A stretch of 5,084 nt of DNA from positions 1-5,084 of the forward strand of contig CAMLOC010000327.1 of NCBI GenBank assembly GCA_946481465.1, given 5' to 3'. Positions 1 to 5,084 of the stretch are shown in pieces. The notes under the pieces are model-generated. The model was not told the origin of the DNA. It worked only from the letters and a program-made list of their open reading frames with translations, and did no database searches. The position numbers and the translations under genes were made by a program. Within the stretch, counting starts at the first letter, position 1. Each line of letters begins with the position of its first letter. This DNA comes from an uncultured Shinella sp. Its GTDB lineage: Bacteria; Pseudomonadota; Alphaproteobacteria; Rhizobiales; Rhizobiaceae.

Positions 1-1023
1 GAGGGCGAGCGGCGCATGCTGCTGGAAGCGGGCGCCGGCATCCTCGGCATCGTCTTCCTCATCAAGGCCGGCATGTGGCCGCTGAACTTCTGGCTACCGG
101 GCGCCTACAGCGCGGCGACCGCGCCGGTCGCCGGCATCTTCGCCATCATGAGCAAGGTCGGCATCTACGTCATCCTGCGCCTGTCGCTGCTCGTCTTCGG
201 GCAGGGGGATTCGGCCGGCCTCGGCCTCAACGTGCTGCTCTACGGCGGCATGGCGACCATCGCCTTCGGCACGATCGGGGTTCTCGCCTCGCAGGCGCTC
301 GGAAGGCTCGCCAGCTATTCCGTGCTCGTCTCCTCCGGCACGCTGCTCGCGGTCCTCGGCCTCAACAACGGCACGGTGACCTCGGGCGCGCTGTTCTACA
401 TGGTCAGTTCCACGCTGACGATCGCCGCTTTCTTCATGCTGATCGAACTCGTCGAACGCGGGCAGGATGCCGGCGCCTCGGTGCTTGCCGTGACCATGGA
501 GGCCTATGGCGATGCGGACGAGGAGGACGAGGAGGTCGAGGTCGGCGTCACCATGCCCGGCACGATCGCCGTGCTCGGCATCTGCTTTGCCGCCTGCGGC
601 ATCCTGCTTTCCGGCCTGCCACCGCTCTCCGGCTTCGTGGCGAAGTTCGCCATGCTGTCGGGCATGATCGGCACGAGCGCCGACGCCACGGGGCCGGTCG
701 CGGCCTCCGTCTGGTGGATCGTCGGCCTGCTCATCCTGTCGGGGCTTGCGGCGCTGATCTCGATGACGCGCGCCGGCATCCGCACCTTCTGGGCCTCGAT
801 GGAGGGCACCGTGCCGCGGGTTCTCGTCATGGAGATGGCGCCGGTCATGCTCTTGATCGCGCTGACGCTGGCGCTCACCGTCAAGGCCGGGCCGGCGATG
901 GGCTACATGGAGGAGACCATCCGCAGCCTGCAGCAGCCGGCCACCTATATCGACGCCGTGATCAACGCGCGCCGTGCCGGCGTCGCCGAGCCGAGCGGGC
1001 CGGACGGCGGGGGAGGGATCTGA
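1..1023 (+). CDS. phaD: Cation/proton antiporter subunit D, PhaD (MrpD/MnhD-like), 5'-truncated
   Basis: Membrane subunit of the Mrp/Pha multisubunit antiporter, homologous to the proton-pumping NuoL/M/N subunits of complex I. It exchanges K+ or Na+ for H+ across the inner membrane. The frame is open from base 1, so about 340 C-terminal residues are visible of a family length near 500-540; the start lies upstream. Family signatures are a membrane lysine in KAGMWPLNFWLP (fragment residue 22), a second in MSKVGIY (52), and GLPPLSGFVAK with its lysine at 215. These match the buried lysines thought to relay protons in this family. Several hydrophobic helices alternate with short loops. A strongly acidic loop (residues 171-180, eight of ten Asp/Glu) precedes the last helices. 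The tail motif ATYIDAV is typical of subunit D. The stop is one base before phaE. Identity as subunit D is firm; whether K+ or Na+ is carried cannot be read from sequence. Confidence 0.95.
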   Translation, partial: EGERRMLLEAGAGILGIVFLIKAGMWPLNFWLPGAYSAATAPVAGIFAIMSKVGIYVILRLSLLVFGQGDSAGLGLNVLLYGGMATIAFGTIGVLASQALGRLASYSVLVSSGTLLAVLGLNNGTVTSGALFYMVSSTLTIAAFFMLIELVERGQDAGASVLAVTMEAYGDADEEDEEVEVGVTMPGTIAVLGICFAACGILLSGLPPLSGFVAKFAMLSGMIGTSADATGPVAASVWWIVGLLILSGLAALISMTRAGIRTFWASMEGTVPRVLVMEMAPVMLLIALTLALTVKAGPAMGYMEETIRSLQQPATYIDAVINARRAGVAEPSGPDGGGGI

Positions 1024-1024
1024 C

Positions 1025-1501
1025 ATGCTGCCCTATCCGCTGCTCAGCGCCTCGCTCGTCCTCATGTGGCTGGCCCTCAACGGCTTCACGCTCGGCCACC
1101 TCATCCTCGGCTGCATCGTCTCGGTCTTCGCCTCCTGGGGCATGGCCGCGCTTCGGCCGGTGAAGCCGCGCCTGCCGAAATGGTATCTGCTGCCGAAACT
1201 CGTCGGCATCGTGCTGTACGATATCCTGCGCTCGAACATCGCCGTCGCCTCGATCCTCGTCACCGGCGGCCGGCGCCGGCACAAGGCCGGCTTCATCACC
1301 GTGCCGCTGGCGCTGGAGAACCCCACGGCGCTCGCCGTGCTCGCCGTCGTCATCACCAGCACGCCGGGCACGGCCTGGCTGGAATACAATTCGCTCAGCA
1401 AGACGGTGCTGATCCATGTCCTCGACCTCGTCGACGAGGCGGAATGGCAGGACCTGATCAAGACCCGCTACGAGGCGCTGCTGATGGAGATCTTCGAATG
1501 A
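1025..1501 (+). CDS. phaE: Cation/proton antiporter subunit E, PhaE (MrpE/MnhE-like)
   Basis: Small membrane subunit of the Pha/Mrp antiporter, 158 residues, which is the normal family length. The N-terminal 40 residues form a hydrophobic hairpin containing the family-like LNGFTLGHLILG. A third hydrophobic stretch contains VLYDILRSNIAVA. The C-terminal half carries the subunit E hallmark ITSTPGTAWLEYN, followed by LIHVLDL and YEALLMEIFE. The start at 1025 is chosen because GGAGG at 1012-1016 lies eight bases upstream and because translation from 1025 begins with the hydrophobic MLPYPLL seen in the family. A longer in-frame ATG at 974 would overlap phaD and add an Arg/Gly-rich leader that does not look like this family. 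One base separates it from phaD, and its last four bases overlap phaF. Its exact role is structural or assembly-related; no catalytic residues are assigned. Confidence 0.94.
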   Translation: MLPYPLLSASLVLMWLALNGFTLGHLILGCIVSVFASWGMAALRPVKPRLPKWYLLPKLVGIVLYDILRSNIAVASILVTGGRRRHKAGFITVPLALENPTALAVLAVVITSTPGTAWLEYNSLSKTVLIHVLDLVDEAEWQDLIKTRYEALLMEIFE

Positions 1502-1779
1502 GCCATACGATCCTCGCCTGGTCCATCATCGTCGCGCAGGTGTTCCTCGCCGTCGCCATGGCGCTCGCGGCTTTCCGCATGTTCCGCGGCCCCCGCGCGC
1601 AGGATCGCGTCCTGGCGCTCGACACGCTGTACGTGAACTCCATGCTGCTCCTGATGGTCTTCGGCATCCGCACCGGCCAGGTCGTCTATTTCGAGGCGTC
1701 GCTGGTCATCGGCATGCTCGGCTTCGTCGCCACCGTCGCGCTCGCCAAGTTCCTCATGCGCGGGGAGGTGATCGAATGA
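1498..1779 (+). CDS. phaF: Cation/proton antiporter subunit F, PhaF (MrpF/MnhF-like)
   Basis: Small integral membrane subunit of the antiporter, 93 residues with three predicted transmembrane helices (about 5-27, 42-60 and 65-87). The loop after helix 1 carries the family signature RGPRAQDRVLALDTLYVN; its aspartates at 36 and 42 are the conserved acidic residues of subunit F. Helix 3 contains GMLGFVATVALAKFL, and the protein ends in RGEVIE, also typical. The start overlaps the phaE stop by ATGA, with GGAG at 1486-1489 eight bases upstream, so translation is probably coupled to phaE. The gene also overlaps phaG by ATGA. Length, motifs and position between E and G all agree, so the call is secure despite the small size. 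Confidence 0.94.
   Translation: MSHTILAWSIIVAQVFLAVAMALAAFRMFRGPRAQDRVLALDTLYVNSMLLLMVFGIRTGQVVYFEASLVIGMLGFVATVALAKFLMRGEVIE
1764..1773 (+). promoter_or_regulatory. Extended Shine-Dalgarno sequence for phaG inside the end of phaF
   Basis: The ten bases GGAGGTGATC are fully complementary to the conserved 3' end of bacterial 16S rRNA (GATCACCTCC). They lie two bases before the phaG ATG, with seven bases between the GGAGG core and the ATG. The same bases encode the GEVI of the conserved phaF C-terminus. The complementarity is seen directly; unusually strong initiation on phaG is inferred. Confidence 0.75.
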
Positions 1780-2174
1780 GCGCGATCGAGCATGCGGGCG
1801 ACCTGCCGGCCTGGGCGGCGCTCGTCGTCTCCTTCTTCCTCGTCGTCGGCGCCGGCCTGACGCTGATCGGCACGATCGGCTTTGTCCGCCTGCCGACCTT
1901 CTACGAGCGCATCCACGCCCCGACGCTCGGCACGAGCTGGGGCACCGGCGGCATCGTCATGGCCTCGATGATCTTCTTCACCGTGCTCGCCACCCGCCCC
2001 GTCGTGCACGAGATCCTGATCGGCATCTTCGTGACCGTGACGACCCCCGTCACGCTGATGCTGCTGGCGCGCGCGACGCTGCACCGCGACCGGGCGGAGG
2101 GCAATCCGGACGTACCGGCGGAAGCGCCGATCGTGGAGGATACCGCCGAGGGCCGGCCCGCCGCCGGCGAATAG
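1776..2174 (+). CDS. phaG: Cation/proton antiporter subunit G, PhaG (MrpG/MnhG-like)
   Basis: Last subunit of the Pha/Mrp antiporter, 132 residues. Three hydrophobic segments (about 12-36, 56-74 and 77-98) form the membrane part. The family signature GTIGFVRLPTFYERIHAPT (about 32-50) follows helix 1, and a Gly-rich run GTSWGTGGIV enters helix 2. The final 30 residues are hydrophilic, rich in Pro, Ala and acidic residues, and probably cytoplasmic; this tail is not part of the conserved core. The start at 1776 overlaps the phaF stop by ATGA and has a very strong ribosome binding site. It is the final gene of the operon: an intrinsic terminator begins 26 bases after the stop. The identification is secure. 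What this subunit does mechanistically is less well defined than for subunits A and D. Confidence 0.93.
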   Translation: MSAIEHAGDLPAWAALVVSFFLVVGAGLTLIGTIGFVRLPTFYERIHAPTLGTSWGTGGIVMASMIFFTVLATRPVVHEILIGIFVTVTTPVTLMLLARATLHRDRAEGNPDVPAEAPIVEDTAEGRPAAGE

Positions 2175-2200
2175 CCACCGATACCAGCGACATTCCGCAA

Positions 2201-2229
2201 CGGGCCGATCCTGCGATCGGCCCGTTTTT
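2201..2229 (+). terminator. Rho-independent terminator of the pha operon
   Basis: A perfect 10-bp stem, CGGGCCGATC pairing with GATCGGCCCG, closes a four-base loop (CTGC) and is followed directly by five T. Two further A-T pairs can extend the base of the stem. It sits 26 bases after the phaG stop and before the next promoter, so it separates the antiporter operon from the regulator unit. The upstream side has only two A, so it should work mainly on the + strand. Confidence 0.92.
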
Positions 2230-2264
2230 CATTGGCGATCACCCTGTTCACGGATGATCGGCGC

Positions 2265-2290
2265 TTGACAGACGCAGCGCGCCGCATAAT
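2265..2290 (+). promoter_or_regulatory. Candidate sigma-70-type promoter for the GntR-PLP enzyme-ABC unit
   Basis: TTGACA at 2265-2270 is a perfect -35 hexamer, and with the preceding C it matches the rhizobial CTTGAC form. CATAAT at 2285-2290 matches five of six -10 positions, but the spacer is only 14 bases, shorter than the usual 17. At a 17-base spacer the hexamer would be AATGCT (2288-2293), which keeps only the A at position 2 and the final T. Either choice predicts transcription starting near 2297-2300. It lies between a terminator and a co-directional gene, which is where a promoter is needed. The -10 assignment is uncertain. Confidence 0.5.
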
Positions 2291-2296
2291 GCTAAG

Positions 2297-2307
2297 ATGT
2301 CAGACCA
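2297..2307 (+). promoter_or_regulatory. Candidate FadR/GntR-type operator at the predicted transcription start
   Basis: ATGTCAGACCA contains the palindrome GTC-A-GAC. It matches eight of ten defined positions of the FadR-like pattern TGGTCnGACCA and five of six of the general FadR-subfamily pattern TnGTnnnACnA. A weaker copy, TTGACAGACGC, lies 32 bases upstream on the -35 box (2265-2275), giving a direct repeat TGWCAGAC about three helical turns apart. Placement over the -35 box and the start site fits autorepression by the downstream regulator. This is pattern matching only; the target may be a different protein. Confidence 0.4.
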
Positions 2308-2329
2308 ATTTGAGAAGCTGACGCAGAAC

Positions 2330-2335
2330 AGGGGA
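2330..2335 (+). promoter_or_regulatory. Ribosome binding site deciding the start of the GntR regulator
   Basis: AGGGGA lies nine bases before the ATG at 2345. The earlier in-frame ATG at 2297 is preceded by GCATAATGCTAAG, which has no Shine-Dalgarno match. The later start is therefore preferred. Confidence 0.6.
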
Positions 2336-2344
2336 ATTGGCATT

Positions 2345-3067
2345 ATGCCGGGCGAGCGGAACGACAGGCCGCAGATCGCGCCGCTGCCGCCCATCGACCG
2401 GGCGCGGCAGGTGACGGAGGCGCTGGCCTCCTATATCGACCGCGCCAACCTTGCGGCCGGCGAGCGGCTGCCCGCCGAACGCGAGCTGATGGCGGCGCTG
2501 GCCGTCGGCCGATCGACGATCCGCGAGGCGATCCGCCATTTCCAGGCGCTCGGCGTCATCGAAAGCCGCAAGGGCAGCGGCACCTATCTCCTGAAGCCGG
2601 TGACGAGCGCGACGGTGCACATGCCGCTCTCCTTCGATGCGGTGCACCTGCGCGACGTGCTGCTGCAGACGCTGGAGGTTCGCCGGGGCATCGAATGCGA
2701 GGCCGGCATGGTGGCCGCGCGGCGGCGCACGCAAGAGGATATCGCGACGATCGAGGCGAAGCTCGACGAGATGGAGCGGGTGCAGCTCTCCAAGGGCACG
2801 TCCGGGCCGGAAGACCTCGCCTTTCACCTCGCCATTTACGACGCCACGCACAATCCGCTGTTCAAGCAGCTTCTGGAACAGATGCGCGGCGCTTTCGAGC
2901 GCTTCTGGGAAAAGCCCTTCAACCGGCCGGACTTCGCTCGCCGTTCCTTCCCGTTCCACCGCACGCTCTTCGACGCCATCGCCGCCCGGGATCCCGAGGC
3001 GGCGCGGGCGGAAACATTAAAAATCCTCGCCGTCGTCGAGGAAGACATCAAGGACATGTCCCGATGA
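2345..3067 (+). CDS. GntR family transcriptional regulator, FadR subfamily with FCD domain
   Basis: DNA-binding, ligand-responsive regulator of 240 residues, a normal FadR-subfamily length. Residues about 20-85 form the GntR winged helix: RLPAEREL at 41-48, GRSTIREAIRHFQALGVI at 55-72, and the wing SRKGSGTYL. Residues about 95-235 form the all-helical FCD ligand-binding domain, with LEVRRGIECEAG early, DLAFHLAIYDATHNPLF in the middle and FPFHRTLFDAIAARDPEAA near the end. Of the usual FCD metal ligands, Asp157, His161 and His205 are present, but the position 22 after His205 is Ile227 rather than His. The start at 2345 is chosen for its ribosome binding site; an in-frame ATG at 2297 would add 16 residues that overlap an operator-like site. 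The stop overlaps the next gene by ATGA, so the regulator and the PLP enzyme are co-translated. It probably controls its own unit, including the downstream transporter. The effector is unknown. Confidence 0.92.
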   Translation: MPGERNDRPQIAPLPPIDRARQVTEALASYIDRANLAAGERLPAERELMAALAVGRSTIREAIRHFQALGVIESRKGSGTYLLKPVTSATVHMPLSFDAVHLRDVLLQTLEVRRGIECEAGMVAARRRTQEDIATIEAKLDEMERVQLSKGTSGPEDLAFHLAIYDATHNPLFKQLLEQMRGAFERFWEKPFNRPDFARRSFPFHRTLFDAIAARDPEAARAETLKILAVVEEDIKDMSR

Positions 3068-4236
3068 TCAACGGAGCCGATCCGTTCGACTTTGCCGCCC
3101 TCACCGTCGCCCATGACGAGGCGAACGCCTTCGACGCGGTGGTGCCGCCCATCGTGCAGACCTCGCTCTTCACCTTCGGCAGCTATGACGAGATGGTCGC
3201 CGCCTATCGCGGCGAGATCGTGCGGCCGATCTATACACGCGGTCTCAACCCGACGGTGCGCGCCTTCGAGGAGATGCTGGCGAAGCTGGAAGGCGGCGAG
3301 GATGCGCTGGGCTTTGCCAGCGGCATGGCGGCGATTTCCTCCACCGTGCTCTCCTTCGTCGAGCCGGGCGACCGCATCGTCGCCGTGCGCCATTGCTATC
3401 CGGACGCCTTCCGCCTGTTCGGCACGCACCTGAAGCGCATGAAGATCGAGGTGACCTATGTCGATGGCCGCGACGAGGAGGCGGTGGCGAAAGCCCTGCC
3501 GGGCGCCAGGCTGCTCTATCTCGAAAGCCCGACGAGCTGGGTGATGGAGGCGCACGACGTCGGCGCGCTCGCGGCCCTCGCCAGGAAGCACGGCGTCGTC
3601 AGCGTCATCGACAACAGCTGGGCGAGCCCCGTCTTCCAGCGGCCGCTGACGCTCGGCGTCGACCTCGTGCTGCATTCGGCCTCGAAATATCTCGGCGGCC
3701 ACAGCGATGTCGTCGCGGGCATCGTCGCCGGGTCGAAGGAGCTGATCGGGCGCATCCGCTCGGAGGCCTATCCCTATCTCGGCGGTAAGCTCTCGCCCTT
3801 CGACGCCTGGCTGCTGGTGCGGGGGCTGCGCACCCTGCCGATCCGCATGAAGGCGCACGAAGCCTCGGCGCTCGAGATCGCGCGGCGCCTGCAGGCGCTC
3901 GACATCGTCGACAAGGTATTCCATCCGGCGCTTGCCAACCGCCTGCCGCCGGGGCTGACCGGCACGTCGGGCCTGTTCTCCTTCACCTTCCGCGAGGGCA
4001 TCGACATCCGCGCCTTCGCCGACCGCCTGAAGCTCTTCAAGCTCGGCGTCTCCTGGGGCGGGCATGAGAGCCTGATCGTGCCGGGCGAGGTGGTTCTTCA
4101 GCAGAAAGCCGAACCGAATTCCGCGCATGCCTTCGGCATCGATGCGCGGTCCGTGCGTCTCCATGTCGGCCTGGAGGGAACCGAGGCCCTGTGGAGTGAC
4201 CTGGACGCGGCAATAGCGGCCGCGACCGAAACCTGA
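3064..4236 (+). CDS. PLP-dependent Cys/Met metabolism enzyme, cystathionine beta-lyase-like (metC-like)
   Basis: Cytoplasmic fold-type I PLP enzyme of the cystathionine lyase/synthase family, 390 residues, normal length. Lys208 in SASKYLGGHSD is the Schiff-base lysine, and Asp183 in VIDNSWASP should hold the pyridine nitrogen. Tyr57 and Arg59 in YTRGLNPT and Gly87-Met88 in ASGMAAIS match the phosphate-binding positions. Tyr112 stands where the ring-stacking Tyr is found, and Arg365 in VRLHVGLEG matches the substrate-carboxylate Arg. SWGG at 330-333 resembles beta-lyases, which cleave cystathionine or other S-substituted cysteines to a thiol, pyruvate and ammonia. Its flanks differ from E. coli MetC: GVSWGGHESL with Val and His where MetC has Tyr on both sides. 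The start overlaps the regulator stop by ATGA, with AAGGA at 3050-3054 nine bases upstream. A longer in-frame reading from 2695 would run through the regulator and is rejected. Context in a regulated transport unit makes a specialised catabolic lyase more likely than housekeeping methionine synthesis. The true substrate is unknown, and gamma-lyase or other activity is possible. Confidence 0.9.
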   Translation: MINGADPFDFAALTVAHDEANAFDAVVPPIVQTSLFTFGSYDEMVAAYRGEIVRPIYTRGLNPTVRAFEEMLAKLEGGEDALGFASGMAAISSTVLSFVEPGDRIVAVRHCYPDAFRLFGTHLKRMKIEVTYVDGRDEEAVAKALPGARLLYLESPTSWVMEAHDVGALAALARKHGVVSVIDNSWASPVFQRPLTLGVDLVLHSASKYLGGHSDVVAGIVAGSKELIGRIRSEAYPYLGGKLSPFDAWLLVRGLRTLPIRMKAHEASALEIARRLQALDIVDKVFHPALANRLPPGLTGTSGLFSFTFREGIDIRAFADRLKLFKLGVSWGGHESLIVPGEVVLQQKAEPNSAHAFGIDARSVRLHVGLEGTEALWSDLDAAIAAATET

Positions 4237-4276
4237 CGTCCAACTTCCAAGGAAAACCAGAAAAGAGGGAACGACC

Positions 4277-5084
4277 ATGAAGAGACTTTTGACGGCGGCG
4301 TTCATCACCGCCCTGATGGCGTCGAGCGCATTGGCCGACACGACGCTCAAACTCGTCGAGGTGATCACCAGCCCCGAGCGCACCGAGACGCTGAAATCCA
4401 TCGTCGGCAAGTTCGAGGCGGCGAACCCCGGCACCAAGGTCGAGATCATCTCGCTGCCCTGGGGCGAGGCCTTCCAGAAATTCGCCACCATGGTCTCGGC
4501 CGGCGAAGTGCCGGACGTCATGGAAATGCCCGACACCTGGCTGTCGCTCTATGCCAACAACGGCATGCTGGAGAGCCTGGAGCCCTATCTCGCGAAGTGG
4601 GAGCATACCGCCGGCCTGACGCCGCGCGCGCTGGAACTCGGCCGCGATATCAACGACACGGCCTACATGCTGCCCTACGGCTTCTATCTGCGCGCCATGT
4701 TCTACAACAAGAAGCTGCTCGCGGAAGCCGGCGTCTCCGAGCCGCCGAAGACGCTGGACGAGTTCGCCGAAGCCTCCAAGAAGGTCTCGGCGCTGCCCGG
4801 CAAATACGGCTATTGCCTGCGCGGCGGCCCGGGCGGCCTCAACGGTTGGGTGATGTTCGGCGCCACCATGGCCGGCGACAACACGTTCTTCAAGGAGGAC
4901 GGCACCTCCACCTTCGACAGCGAGGGCTGGGTCAAGGGCCTTACCTTCGTGATCGACCTCTACAAGAACGGCTATGCCCCGAAGGACAGCGTCAACTGGG
5001 GCTTTAACGAGATCGTCGCGGGCTTCTACTCCGGCACCTGCGCCTTCCTCGACCAGGACCCGGACGCGCTCATCGCCATTGCCG
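4277..5084 (+). CDS. Sugar-type ABC transporter periplasmic substrate-binding protein, 3'-truncated
   Basis: Extracytoplasmic binding protein of the family-1 (UgpB/MalE-like) group that delivers a solute to an ABC importer. The first 269 residues are visible and the frame stays open to the window edge; family members usually run to about 410-430, so roughly a third is missing. The N-terminus is a Sec signal peptide: MKRLL, a hydrophobic core, then ALA before Asp21, giving predicted cleavage after residue 20. The mature part starts with the strand LKLVEVIT. GEVPDVMEMPDTW, YMLPYGFYLRAMFYNKKLL (YNK at 143-145) and EPPKTLDEF (PPKT at 156-159) are the usual family-1 landmarks. Cys180 and Cys255 are the only cysteines seen. 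The start at 4277 has GAGGGA at 4265-4270 six bases upstream. It lies 40 bases after the PLP enzyme with no terminator between, so it is probably in the same operon, with permease and ATPase genes expected downstream. The ligand cannot be read from sequence; family 1 also binds glycerol phosphates, polyols and opine-like compounds. Confidence 0.9.
   Translation, partial: MKRLLTAAFITALMASSALADTTLKLVEVITSPERTETLKSIVGKFEAANPGTKVEIISLPWGEAFQKFATMVSAGEVPDVMEMPDTWLSLYANNGMLESLEPYLAKWEHTAGLTPRALELGRDINDTAYMLPYGFYLRAMFYNKKLLAEAGVSEPPKTLDEFAEASKKVSALPGKYGYCLRGGPGGLNGWVMFGATMAGDNTFFKEDGTSTFDSEGWVKGLTFVIDLYKNGYAPKDSVNWGFNEIVAGFYSGTCAFLDQDPDALIAIA

Noticed and set aside
75..1163. Forward out-of-frame open frame of 362 codons over phaD and phaE, and the reverse frame at 94-1026
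   Set aside because: Both are Arg/His-rich shadows of phaD caused by high G+C at third codon positions. They lack hydrophobic or domain patterns and conflict with a firmly identified gene.
1269..1280. Perfect 12-base palindrome GCCGGCGCCGGC inside phaE
   Set aside because: It is low-complexity G/C sequence made by consecutive Gly/Arg codons in the middle of a coding region, with no partner copy or regulatory context.
2236..2260. Inverted repeat CGATCA/TGATCG with a 13-base gap, just upstream of the TTGACA box
   Set aside because: Arms are only six bases, and CGATC-type words are very common here, including in the terminator. The spacing does not fit FadR-type operators. Chance is the better explanation.
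2695..3063. Upstream in-frame extension that would fuse extra N-terminal residues to the PLP enzyme
   Set aside because: The extension lies wholly within the regulator's C-terminal half in another frame, is Arg/Gly-rich without homology to the enzyme family, and a ribosome-binding-site-supported ATG exists at 3064.
4237..4276. Possible promoter or terminator between the PLP enzyme and the binding protein
   Set aside because: The 40 bases hold only a purine-rich ribosome binding region. No hairpin with a T run and no convincing -35/-10 pair was found.
2836..4536. Antisense open frame of 566 codons across the regulator, the PLP enzyme and the binding protein start
   Set aside because: It is opposite three genes with strong family motifs, has Arg/His/Gly/Asp-rich composition typical of the reverse of GC-rich codons, shows no domain, and would span an intergenic region and a signal peptide.

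Overview
The window is GC-rich (roughly two-thirds G+C by eye). All genes are on the + strand, tightly packed, and show the codon bias of a free-living alphaproteobacterium. The Pha-type Mrp antiporter subunits and the overall style point to Rhizobiales, most likely the Rhizobiaceae (Rhizobium/Sinorhizobium/Shinella-like). This placement is an inference from protein style, not a database match.

Region 1 (1-2174) is the 3' half of a multisubunit cation/proton antiporter operon in the order phaD (5'-truncated), phaE, phaF, phaG. This is the canonical Mrp/Mnh/Pha order. phaD and phaE are separated by one base, while phaE/phaF and phaF/phaG overlap by ATGA, so translation is probably coupled. The products are all inner-membrane proteins of one complex that exchanges cytoplasmic K+ or Na+ for external protons. 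The operon ends at a near-perfect intrinsic terminator (2201-2229).

Region 2 (2175-2344) is a 170-base control region. After the terminator it holds a TTGACA box, a CATAAT box, an operator-like GTC-A-GAC palindrome at the predicted transcription start, and a Shine-Dalgarno sequence serving an ATG at 2345. The longest reading frame of the next gene would start at 2297, on top of the operator-like site and without a ribosome binding site, so 2345 is preferred.

Region 3 (2345-5084) is a separate transcription unit of three visible genes: a GntR/FadR-type regulator with an FCD ligand-binding domain, a PLP-dependent Cys/Met-metabolism (cystathionine beta-lyase-like) enzyme overlapping it by ATGA, and, 40 bases on, the start of a secreted family-1 (sugar-type) ABC substrate-binding protein that runs off the window. 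Regulator, carbon-sulfur lyase-like enzyme and carbohydrate-type importer in one unit suggest a small inducible uptake-and-cleavage pathway for an unidentified compound. This is the least conventional part of the window. No RNA genes, CRISPR arrays, insertion sequences or phage features were seen.
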